Assembly (NCBI GenBank): GCA_965214035.1
Contig: OZ243932.1
Location: forward strand, 1,302,001 to 1,366,000
Origin: JAJDYQ01 sp965214035
GTDB taxonomy: Bacteria; Pseudomonadota; Gammaproteobacteria; JAJDYQ01
Direction: 5' to 3'
Length of the DNA stretch: 64,000 bases
This document shows, one piece after another, positions 17,746 to 24,891 of the stretch (its first letter is position 1; each line of letters starts with the position of its first letter). Below the pieces are notes generated by a model. It was not told where the DNA came from. It searched no databases and saw only the letters and a program-made list of their open reading frames with translations. A program made the position numbers and the translations under genes.

Positions 17746-18744
17746 TTATCGGTTCCCCAGTTCAAGTGGGTGTCCCAAATTGGGAATTATTTTGATTTTC
17801 TTGATGTCATCGGGTGAGGGGGAGACTTTGAAATCCTGGGCGATTCCGCTTTGGATGCGGGCGTAGTGTGCGATGGCGGTACGATTGGTTTTATGTCCCA
17901 TGAGTGCGGCGAGTCCGGGGGTTCCGATGCGTGCAGCTTTGGCATTGGCGCAGAATTGATGTCGGGCGGAGTAGAGGGAGGGTTTTTTATTTCGCCTTGG
18001 CCAGATTATTTTCCCGATGTGATAGAGCAATCTTTGGCAGAGTTTTAGAGTTCTGTTTATATCGCTTTGCTGTTTCAGCATTGTCAATAAGGTTTGCAGG
18101 TCTTCGAGTTCTTGTTGGGATACTTGGGTCAGAAGGATATGTCTTTCGGGTCCGAAGCTGCGTTCATTGGTATTTTTCGCGTTTTGTACAATGAGTGTTT
18201 TATCGTGGAGGGTTGCGGTTTCCCATTCAGTGGGTCGTAGTCCGGTGAGGATAGAGAGTGGTAGCCAGTATTTGAGTATTATCCATCGCACATCGATTCT
18301 TTGGTGGTGTGGACTGTGGCCAATTTGGATCTGTTTGTCGATGTATTTCAGTATTTTACTGAGGTCTTCGGGCGGGAATTTTTTGAGTTTTTTGGCGGAT
18401 GTTTTCGTTGATGTTTTTTGGAATTCATCGGATTGGGTTTTGAGGTTATCGAGAAACTCGGTTGTTTCGATGGGCCATTGATTGGTTTTCATGTACTCTT
18501 TGAGTGCTGCTTTATAGAGTCGCCAGGTATTGTATTTCCATTGTGTTCTTTGTTCTGTGATCCATTGGATAGCGTAGATGGGGTCGTCTTGCCATGTGTA
18601 TCCTGTCGTCTTTTCATATTTATTGACGAGTTGTTGGCCTTTTTTGAAGTAGGTTTCTTTGGTGCTTTGGGTTTTTGTTAGCTTGTGTGTATTTATTGGG
18701 AACATAGATGTATGGGGGTACTTTAGAGGGGAAGAGTTTATCAT
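17746..18744 (-). CDS. Tyrosine recombinase (phage-type integrase)
   Basis: A 332-residue AT-rich gene whose C-terminal half has the tyrosine recombinase signature: the first arginine in ILTGLRPTEWE (about residue 196), the box-II SARHQF, the LMGHKTNRTAIAHY block with the GH and the probable nucleophile tyrosine. The N-terminal 110 residues resemble a SAM-like core-binding domain (YNTWRLYKAALKEYM). It lies between the two dotD-dotC-ankyrin copies on the opposite strand and ends 36 bases past the palindrome array. Its last residues read IPNLGHPLELGNR, the same peptide motif as the palindrome repeats, encoded by a degenerate palindrome. The start (18744 or 18705) is uncertain because neither has a clear ribosome site. 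Base composition differs from the surrounding genes. Confidence 0.88.
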   Translation of the reverse strand: MINSSPLKYPHTSMFPINTHKLTKTQSTKETYFKKGQQLVNKYEKTTGYTWQDDPIYAIQWITEQRTQWKYNTWRLYKAALKEYMKTNQWPIETTEFLDNLKTQSDEFQKTSTKTSAKKLKKFPPEDLSKILKYIDKQIQIGHSPHHQRIDVRWIILKYWLPLSILTGLRPTEWETATLHDKTLIVQNAKNTNERSFGPERHILLTQVSQQELEDLQTLLTMLKQQSDINRTLKLCQRLLYHIGKIIWPRRNKKPSLYSARHQFCANAKAARIGTPGLAALMGHKTNRTAIAHYARIQSGIAQDFKVSPSPDDIKKIKIIPNLGHPLELGNR

Positions 18745-18931
18745 TATGGTTATCGTTTTATTGCGCTTTTGAGGGTTATGTTTCTGGTTTGCCTGATTTT
18801 TGTTTGAAATGATGCATTCTGCACGAAATTAAGTTGCCCACATGTTTATTAACATTTCCACAAGGCAGATTATTGTCTGTACAAAAAAACTGCAAATCGG
18901 CAAAATTAAGAGTTTATTGAGCGCAATCTTT

Positions 18932-18962
18932 GTTACTTCACGAGGGGGGGTCGTGAAGTAAC
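18932..18962. other. Perfect 12-bp inverted repeat with G7 loop between integrase and dotD
   Basis: GTTACTTCACGA (18932-18943), seven G, then TCGTGAAGTAAC (18951-18962). No T-run follows on either strand, so it is not a classic terminator. It sits in the 275-bp region shared by the divergent integrase and dotD genes, where a recombination core, operator or transfer origin would be expected. No other gene is seen in 18745-19019. Confidence 0.8.
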
Positions 18963-19019
18963 CTGGCGATAAAACCGTATTTTATGAAAATCTGTATAAA
19001 AAAGCGACAGGAGCGCCTT

Positions 19020-19532
19020 ATGAAAGCCAAAATCGGCATGCAGTTAAAATGCCCAAAAACATTGATATATAGCGCCCTTTTCCCACTTTTTTTGGGTTGT
19101 TAAACAACCGGGGTGGTTCCGGATGACGGGGACCATTTGTCGGTGTCCGTTGAACAGAAGGTCGTTCAGTTGGTATCGGATTCTGCGGCATCGATCGAGT
19201 CTCACATGCGTTCATTGCGCCAGATGGACTTTGCGCGTGATCCGGTGGTTCCCCGGGTGACTCAGGTTCCGTTATGGGGTCGGATTGCGGAGAAGGTGGA
19301 TTTGCGTTGGACGGGGCCTGCAGAGGCGGTTTTGCGCGCCATTGCAGGCAAAATTGAGTATGAGTTCGTGGTGAATGGTGTTGAACCGGCGACGGATTTG
19401 GTGGTTATTTTTGATCATCGTGATACATCCTTTTATCGAATTCTTGAGGCTATCGGTTGGCAGTTGGATGAGCGGGCGACGGTGAGTGTGGATCGAAATC
19501 AGAAAATTCTGCAGATCAGTTATCGGGATTAG
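19020..19532 (+). pseudogene. dotD: DotD-like lipoprotein, copy 2, with an in-frame stop
   Basis: An ATG at 19020 with AGGAG 6 bases upstream opens a lipoprotein-type signal peptide (TLIYSALFPLFLGC). The codon after the lipobox cysteine is TAA (19101-19103). The same frame then continues uninterrupted for 142 codons with VVQLVSDSAASIESH, LWGRIAEKVDLRWTGP and the secretin-like FVVNGVEPATDLVVIF to the stop at 19530-19532. A single base change (for example CAA to TAA) explains this. An internal GTG at 19113 could only make a protein without a signal. DotD normally pairs with DotC in the outer membrane. Confidence 0.75.
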
Positions 19533-19546
19533 GGGGTTTAAGTATT

Positions 19547-20237
19547 ATGGGGCGACGGATTTTGGTTTACGGATTGGTGTCCGGTTTGTTGTTTTCGGCG
19601 GGTGTGCTGTCGGAAGATGCGGAGGGCGAACGTGTGCTGGATCGGTTAATTTCGCAAACGAAGTTGATAAGTGGCACCTCTTATCAACTTCAAAACGACA
19701 TTCAAGGGATTCGGCAGAAAGAAATGGAATCGGCGGCTTTGACGTATGGGTTACAAAATGCCGTTTATCATTATCGTACGCGTGCGAATCATCGGCTGGA
19801 GAAAATGGCGGATCTATTGGACCGGATCTATGATTTTGGTTATTTTTCGGTGAATCAGGGTGGTGGCGTTGTTTTGATGGTTCCGTCGGTCATTGAAGCG
19901 GGGGCGTGCGATCAGTGTAGAGAACCCGAAGAGGGTGACCAGTACGGCGACGACGTATCAGATATTGAGGCGGGCTGAATTGCGTTCATCGGTTTTATCC
20001 TGGCGTGATTTTTTGATTCAGAACATTCCTCCGGGTGAAGTTCATGAGGCGGTGAAGCCGAAAACCGCGGAGGAGCAGGGTATTGTGAGCATGCCTTTTG
20101 TGGCGGCCGGACAGCCGGAGATATTGATACAGGGTGAGCGTGTCGAGATTGGTCGCACGGTTTTCCGGATAACGGAGGAGAGTTCTTTTCGGGATGAGTC
20201 AGGTTGGCGGTCATTGCCGGGGCGTCCGGTAGAGTAG
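19547..20237 (+). pseudogene. dotC: DotC-like protein, copy 2, frameshifted and internally deleted
   Basis: Almost identical to 15336-16160 but with two lesions. One extra base near 19905 (GCGGGGGCGTGCG against GCAGGACGGGCG in copy 1) shifts the frame after VPSVIEAG. A 135-bp in-frame deletion then removes the 45 residues from AIWERGV to QLEQQ, apparently between short GAGCAG repeats. The C-terminal part is open again to 20237. The protein is not expected to function. It lies 14 bases after dotD copy 2 and 2 bases before ankyrin gene copy 2, the same order as copy 1. Confidence 0.85.
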
Positions 20238-20239
20238 TT

Positions 20240-21142
20240 ATGTCAGAAAGTTACAGCAAGGCTTTGCAGTCTTGTTTTACGAGTTCGGTGCGGGCGTGTC
20301 GGCCGGATTTATTGCCTGGTTTTTTGAAGAAAGGTTTAGACCCTCGCTGGCCGGACAGTCATGGTCAATCGCCGATGCAGGTGGCTTTGGATACAGAGCA
20401 AGCGGAAGTTGTGCGATACCTGGAGGATTGGATTGCGGGTCAATCGGGTGATGTGGAGGGAGTGCCCAACGTTGGGCACTCTGCGGATGTTGAGGTCTCC
20501 GCGTCTTCTGAGGGCAGTGAGCCGGGTATTTCGCCGGGGGCGTCTCCGGATTCGGATGATGTGGAGGGAGTGCCCAACGTTGGGCACTCTGCGGATGTTG
20601 AGGTCTCCGCGTCTTCTGAGGGCAGTGAGCCGGGTATTTCGCCGGGGGCGTCTCCGGATTCGGATGATGTAGAGGGAGTGCCCAACGTTGGGCACTCTGC
20701 TGATGTTGAGGGCTCCGCGTCTTCTGGGGGTAGTGAGCCGGGTATTTCGTCGGGTTCGTCTCCGGATTCTGGTGATGTGGAGGGAGTGCCCAACGTTGGG
20801 CACTCTGCTGATGTTGATGTCTCGGCGTTTTCTGAGGGTAGTGAGCCGGGTATTTCGTCGGGGGCGTCTCCGGATTCCAGTGATGTAGAGGGAGTGCCCA
20901 ACGTTGGGCACTCTGCTGATGTTGATGTCTCCGTGTCTTCTGAGGGTAGTGAGCCGGGTATTTCGTCGGGTTCGTCTCCGGATTCTGGTGATGTGGGGGG
21001 AGTGCCCAACGTTGGGCACTCTGCTGATGTTGAGGGCTCCGCGTCTTCTGAGGGTAGTGAGCCGGGTATTTCGTCGGGAATTATATCGAATAGTAACCAA
21101 AAACTGTTGATAATGTACGGCAAAACGGTTACTATCCAGTAA
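20240..21142 (+). CDS. Ankyrin-like protein with in-frame palindrome repeats, copy 2
   Basis: A 300-residue frame that parallels 16163-17149. The ankyrin-like N-terminal domain lacks four residues (NSEN) found in copy 1. It carries six 36-residue repeats of the form VPNVGHSADVEVSASSEGSE with a proline/serine-rich spacer, all at exactly 108-bp spacing, so the frame is kept. After the sixth repeat the frame runs into the IS1595-like element at 21076 and ends 22 codons later, so the natural C-terminus is lost. Copy 2 repeats have diverged from copy 1 in a coordinated way (see array 2). Product may be expressed, but its upstream partners dotD and dotC are broken here. Confidence 0.6.
   Translation: MSESYSKALQSCFTSSVRACRPDLLPGFLKKGLDPRWPDSHGQSPMQVALDTEQAEVVRYLEDWIAGQSGDVEGVPNVGHSADVEVSASSEGSEPGISPGASPDSDDVEGVPNVGHSADVEVSASSEGSEPGISPGASPDSDDVEGVPNVGHSADVEGSASSGGSEPGISSGSSPDSGDVEGVPNVGHSADVDVSAFSEGSEPGISSGASPDSSDVEGVPNVGHSADVDVSVSSEGSEPGISSGSSPDSGDVGGVPNVGHSADVEGSASSEGSEPGISSGIISNSNQKLLIMYGKTVTIQ
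20461..21020. repeat. Array of 6 palindromes at exact 108-bp spacing (array 2)
   Basis: AGTGCCCAACGTTGGGCACT starts at 20461, 20569, 20677, 20785, 20893 and 21001. Relative to array 1 both outer bases changed together (G to A on the left, C to T on the right), so the palindrome stays perfect. All spacings are multiples of three, keeping the ankyrin-like gene in frame. Confidence 0.95.
21076..21101 (+). repeat. Left terminal inverted repeat of the IS1595-like element
   Basis: Starts GGGAATTATATCG and ends AACCAAA; an exact reverse complement of 23489-23514. The ankyrin-like gene copy 2 reads into it. Confidence 0.88.
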
Positions 21143-21162
21143 GTTTCAACGAGAAATAAACA

Positions 21163-22108
21163 ATGACTGCACCCGGAAAATCATATCGATAAGGCATCAC
21201 CTTGCTTGAGGTTGCCGATATGTTCAGCACCGAGGAAAAGTCCCGCCAGTGGCTCGAAGGGATGCGCTGGACGGATGGTGTCACCTGCCCCAGATGCGGC
21301 AGTTCAAACGTGGTTCGCACCACACATCCCAATCAGACCCACCGATGCAAGGATTGCCGTAAAAACGGGGGTAAGGCTCAATTCAGTGTCAAGACAAATA
21401 CGGTCATGGAAGGCAGTCATTTAAAGTGTCGGGTTTGGGCCATCGGCATTTATCTCTACACCACCAACATCAAGGGCATCAGTTCCTTGCGTTTACATCG
21501 TGAATTGGGAATCGGACAAAAGGCTGCCTGGTTCATGTTGCACCGACTTCGCAAAGCAGCCGAGTTGGGCGGCATATCTTTTGGTGGACCCGTAGAGGTA
21601 GACGAAAGCTATTTTGGAGGCAAAAAGGCCAACATGAGTAACACCAAGCGTAAAGCCTTGAAAGACACAGGGCGAGGCGCAGTCAACAAGGCGGCCGTGG
21701 TCGGTATCAAGGACAGGGAGACCAACGAGGTTCGTGCTACCGTTGTCGAAAACACCGACAAAGAGACGCTACAGGGCTTTATCGTTGAGAGCACTGATAA
21801 GGGTGCTTCAGGTATACACTGACGGTGCTACTGCCTATAATGGGCTTCCCAGACCTCACCAGAGCGTCAATCATTCCGTTTCAGAGTATGTTCGTGATAT
21901 GGCACATACGAATGGTATCGAGTCATTCTGGGCCTTGTTGAAACGAGGCGGTACCTATCACCACATCATCAAAAGCCATCTTCATCGTTACGTCAACGAG
22001 TTTGCAGGCCGACATAACGATCGTGACTTTGATACGGCTCAACAGATGGGTCGTATTGTGGACAACATGCAGGGGAAACGGCTTCGCTATAAGGATTTGA
22101 CTGTATGA
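21163..22108 (+). pseudogene. IS1595-family (ISXO2-type) transposase, broken by a stop and a frameshift
   Basis: The family start MTAPGKSYR is encoded at 21163, but the tenth codon is TAA (21190-21192), after which the frame continues with GITLLEVADMFSTEEKSRQW. A TTG at 21202 with AAGG upstream could restart. A zinc ribbon follows (CPRCG..., CKDC) and then the DDE domain with VDESYFGGKK. Near 21812 one extra base shifts the frame; the rest (VYTDGATAYNGL, HTNGIESFWALLKRG, YVNEFAGRHNDR) is in the next frame to 22108. The second catalytic aspartate lies in YTDGA and the last residue in GIESFW. Both lesions make this copy inactive unless it is suppressed or frameshifted. Confidence 0.87.
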
Positions 22109-22536
22109 GTCAGTCGAGTAAAACCTGGAGAGTAATTCATGGGGATTGTGAATCGGTAATGGTGCCCATGGGCAATTGGAAGGACGCTAGATTGAAAAAC
22201 CTGTCTGATACCGACAAGGTGAGGGATGAATCGAAAAATGACAATGGATTCGGCAAGAAAGTGGAAAACTGGTTAGGACGTGAAATGGCTTACCCGACGA
22301 ACGTATTGCATATGGCAACAGAATGTGGCTATAAGGAATATCCAGCCGCTTTTCCTGAACAGCTACCCAACTGGTTTATTAGATTGTTTACCGATCCGGG
22401 TGACTTAGTGCTCGATCCATTCGCGGGGAGGGGGTCCACGTTGATTGCGGCCCAGAAGTTGAATCGGTCATCAATCGGTATAGATTCATCCAAAGAATAT
22501 TGCGACCTGATGCGGGAACGGGTCAAGGCATTATGA
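22105..22536 (+). pseudogene. DNA methyltransferase (N4-cytosine/N6-adenine type), internally deleted
   Basis: A 143-residue frame overlapping the transposase stop by 4 bases. The N-terminus TWRVIHGDCESVM matches the start of a beta-class methyltransferase, and the C-terminus has target-region-like NGFGKKVENWLGR, AYPTNVLH and the SAM motif LVLDPFAGRGST. The block with the catalytic (S/D)PPY motif that normally lies between them is missing: VM is joined directly to VPMGNWKDARLKN. With about half the usual length and no catalytic motif it cannot methylate DNA. It would have been the protective half of the restriction-modification pair. Confidence 0.8.
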
Positions 22537-23255
22537 ATTCACCCCCATGGTGGCAATCGGCAGAACCGGAACTAGACAATCTGGTGAGTACGTTCGCAGA
22601 TGATATCAAGAAAAAATTGACAACCTGAAACCAAATGAAGTTGTTTGCAGGAAAAATCCTTATTTGTTTTGTTTGAGAGCAACGGACGATCAAGAAAGAT
22701 ACGCCGAGGCAATATTGGATGCTTATCTGTCGTCTAGCGAAGAAACCATGTTTGGTACACTGGCAGAGGGTTATGCTGTTGTGATTTCCAAATATGGCAG
22801 GAATGGTATGAAATCAACTGCAGAAGGTATTGATATCGAGTATTCAGGAACCAATCAACGAACCATAGTGCAGGTTAAATCGGGAATGAATTGGGGCAAT
22901 TCGTCTCAAAGAAAAAAGATGGAGGATTACTTCACCAAGGCCAGGAGAATACTGCAACAAGGTGGGAATGTTAATGTGAGATGTATCGAAGGAATTTGCT
23001 ATGGACCTGCAAGTACTCGGGACCGTGGTAATTATGCCACTTGTGTTGGATCTGGATTTCCGGGAAGAGATAAGTGGATGGAGTAATGTCTATATGGCGC
23101 TTTTAGATGTCTTCTCACGTCACGCACAAAATGGGTTATTGGATATAAAAAGCAATGCAAAAAATATGATTGTCGATCATCTTGATGCAAATGGAATAGT
23201 ATCGGGCAGGACGATTAACTGGGTTGCATTGTTGAAGCACGTCAACAAGAAATAG
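22533..23255 (+). pseudogene. PmeII-type restriction endonuclease, frameshifted
   Basis: The ATG at 22533 overlaps the methylase stop (ATGA). Thirty-one codons are read before a stop caused by the loss of one A in the run at 22613-22618. In the restored frame the protein continues as IDNLKPNEVVC and ERYAEAILDAYLSSSEETMFG. A PD-(D/E)xK-like nuclease core follows, with GIDIEYSG and VQVKSGMNWGNSS, then VRCIEGICYGPAS. A second shift near 23057 moves to the frame with REEISGWSNVYMALL and ends at 23255. The sequence resembles PmeII-family restriction enzymes as I remember them. Loss of both nuclease and methylase suggests joint decay without killing the host. Confidence 0.75.
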
Positions 23256-23280
23256 CAACAAACTAACTTGGAGATGAAAA

Positions 23281-23454
23281 ATGAAACGAAAAAACAGCGT
23301 GGCACAAAAGCCGAAGGACTTGGTAATCAAGCCTGGTGACTATCAGCCCACAAGAAAGGAATTAGATGAAAAACAGGATATGCCAGGCATGAGTGACAAG
23401 CAGGTCAGAAAGAGTTTTTTCCAACTCTTTAATTTCGTCAAGAAGGAGGATTAA
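23281..23454 (+). CDS. Small 57-residue protein of the IS1595-like element
   Basis: ATG at 23281 with GGAG 8 bases upstream, stop at 23452-23454. The protein is polar with a lysine-rich N-terminus (MKRKNSVAQKPKDLVIKP), a GDYQPTRKELDE segment, a DMPGMSDKQVRKSFF segment and an FNFVKKED end. I recall similar short proteins near transposases of this type but know no function. It is the only undamaged frame in the element. Confidence 0.6.
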   Translation: MKRKNSVAQKPKDLVIKPGDYQPTRKELDEKQDMPGMSDKQVRKSFFQLFNFVKKED

Positions 23455-23488
23455 ACCCCATTCACATCAATCCCTTGCGGGGGTTGGC

Positions 23489-23514
23489 TTTGGTTACTAT
23501 TCGATATAATTCCC
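23489..23514 (-). repeat. Right terminal inverted repeat of the IS1595-like element
   Basis: Exact reverse complement of 21076-21101. The sequence beyond it (from 23515) is giant-gene remnant. Confidence 0.88.
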
Positions 23515-23570
23515 CTTCATTGATAGTGGTACCACCGACCACTTCGATGGTCAGTGTGCCGGCATCCGTA
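23515..23570 (-). pseudogene. Short internal fragment of the second giant gene
   Basis: Between the two insertion elements the minus strand encodes DAGTLTIEVVGGTTINEG, a typical repeat edge. Removing the IS256 element and one 9-bp duplicate joins it in frame to VAVTVRDT from 24892 upward. This proves that the fragments on both sides of the IS256 element were one gene. Confidence 0.8.
23562..23570. repeat. Target site duplication, left, of the IS256-family element
   Basis: GCATCCGTA, identical to 24883-24891. IS256-family elements make 8-9-bp duplications. Confidence 0.88.
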
Positions 23571-24882
23571 GAGGGTGTTCAAAATTCTGTGTCAGCCATT
23601 TACATTTACAAAGCAATGTAATCGTCGAGTCGCCCCTCAAAGTGAAGGGTTAATTGCGAGAGCGTCAAGTTCCAATTTTGTACCGGATGTGTCCAGCGCT
23701 CCGAGGCCTTGAGTATGCCGGCATAGAGCAACTTGAGCAAGCTGCTTTCATTGGCAAAGCCCCCTTTGGTTTTGGTCAGTTTGCGGAACTGTCGATGGAC
23801 GGCTTCTACCGCATTGGTGGTGTAAATCGCGGTGCGCACATAATCGGGGTACTTGAAGTAGGCCGATAGCGTGGGCCACTTGCGGCGCCAGGACTGGATG
23901 ACCAGGGGATACTTGTCTCCCCATTTGTCCTCCAACTCATGCAGGGCGATCTCGGCGGCATTGAGGGTTGCGGCCTTGTAAACACATTTGAGGTCTGCCA
24001 TAAACGCGGATTGATTTTTCGAGGCCACATACTTCATGGAATGGCGGATTTGATGGATGACGCAATGTTGTATCTCGGTGTCAGGATAAATGCTGTGAAT
24101 GGCCTCAGGGAAGCCCTTGAGTCCATCCACACAGACGATCAGGATGTCCTTGACCCCTCGGTTATGCAGGTTGGTCAGCACGCTCAGCCAATGGTGGGCA
24201 CCTTCGGAGTCGGACAGATACAGACCCAGGAGTTCTTTCTTGCCCTCCATGTTCAGTCCCAAAATGGTGTAAACTGCCTTGTTCAGATAACGGCCATTTT
24301 CCTTGATTTTGTAATGGATAGCATCCAGCCAGACAATCGGATAGACGGCTTCGAGGTCGCGCTCACGCCAAGCCTGTAACTCGGGTAACAGCTTGTCGGT
24401 GACCGTGCTGATCGTCCCGTTGGACAGCGAGATGTCGTACATATCGGCAATGTGAGTGCGGATATCCTGATAGCTGTTACCCAGTGCAAACAGGCCCATC
24501 ACCTTGCGCTGGAGTTCATCAGTCAGGTGGGTTTGGTGCTTTTTGACCATCCGGGGTTCAAAGGTGCTGGCTCGGTCACGCGGGGTTTTCAGCTCAAACT
24601 CCCCGGTCGGGGTTTTCATGGTTTTTGTGCTGCTGCCGTTTTTACGGTTCGGAGCCGCCTCGGCTGCCAGGTGTTCTTCCAGCTCGGCCTGCATGGCGGC
24701 CTCGGTTAATTGCTTGATGAGCGGGGTAAAAATGCCATCCTTGCCACCGAGGTCTTTGCCTTCGCGCAAATCCTTGATAGCCGCTTCCATATCAAAGCCA
24801 ATGTGGGTTTTCATCTATCATCTCCTTAATCAAATCAGTTCATATCAGTTTAAGTCAATGACACAAAATTATGAACGCTACC
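23571..24882. mobile_element. Complete IS256-family insertion sequence
   Basis: A 1,312-bp element with imperfect 24-bp inverted ends (GAGGGTGTTCAAAATTCTGT... on the left; GGTAGCGTTCATAATTTTGT... on the right strand, 18 of 24 matching), an intact transposase and a perfect 9-bp target duplication. The clean duplication and intact frame point to a recent insertion into the already paralogous giant gene. Confidence 0.92.
23606..24814 (-). CDS. IS256-family (mutator-type) transposase
   Basis: A 402-residue protein of normal length. The N-terminal region (LIKQLTEAAMQAELEEHLA, then FELKTPRDRASTFEP) is typical. The DDE catalytic residues are in IVWLDAIHYK, in VCVDGLKGFPEAI, and the glutamate in IYTTNAVEAVHR. 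The C-terminal signature region is complete, and I see no frameshift. It begins with ATG at 24814 just after a purine-rich stretch (AAGGAGATGATAG), a good ribosome site. It should be able to move itself and related copies. Confidence 0.95.
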   Translation of the reverse strand: MKTHIGFDMEAAIKDLREGKDLGGKDGIFTPLIKQLTEAAMQAELEEHLAAEAAPNRKNGSSTKTMKTPTGEFELKTPRDRASTFEPRMVKKHQTHLTDELQRKVMGLFALGNSYQDIRTHIADMYDISLSNGTISTVTDKLLPELQAWRERDLEAVYPIVWLDAIHYKIKENGRYLNKAVYTILGLNMEGKKELLGLYLSDSEGAHHWLSVLTNLHNRGVKDILIVCVDGLKGFPEAIHSIYPDTEIQHCVIHQIRHSMKYVASKNQSAFMADLKCVYKAATLNAAEIALHELEDKWGDKYPLVIQSWRRKWPTLSAYFKYPDYVRTAIYTTNAVEAVHRQFRKLTKTKGGFANESSLLKLLYAGILKASERWTHPVQNWNLTLSQLTLHFEGRLDDYIAL

Positions 24883-24891
24883 GCATCCGTA
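24883..24891. repeat. Target site duplication, right, of the IS256-family element
   Basis: GCATCCGTA, matching 23562-23570. Confidence 0.88.

Larger units (their letters stand above)
21076..23514. mobile_element. IS1595-like element with passenger restriction-modification genes
   Basis: The element is bounded by perfect 26-bp inverted repeats (21076-21101 and 23489-23514). It carries a broken IS1595/ISXO2-type transposase, a methyltransferase remnant, a restriction endonuclease remnant and an intact 57-residue ORF, all on the plus strand with short overlaps. The flanking 8 bases on the two sides do not match (ATTTCGTC and CTTCATTG). The left flank is the ankyrin-like gene and the right flank the giant-gene carcass. 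So the element has lost its original neighbour on at least one side through an adjacent deletion or recombination. Confidence 0.82.

Noticed and set aside
21736..21822. Programmed frameshift in the IS1595-type transposase
   Set aside because: No slippery heptamer is visible at the joint (GCTTCAGGTATAC), the family is normally one frame, and a separate stop at codon 10 shows decay.
22664..23086. Independent gene starting at TTG 22664
   Set aside because: The sequence continues the frame of the ATG at 22533 once one A is added to the A-run, and homology spans the joint, so it is the middle of a frameshifted endonuclease.
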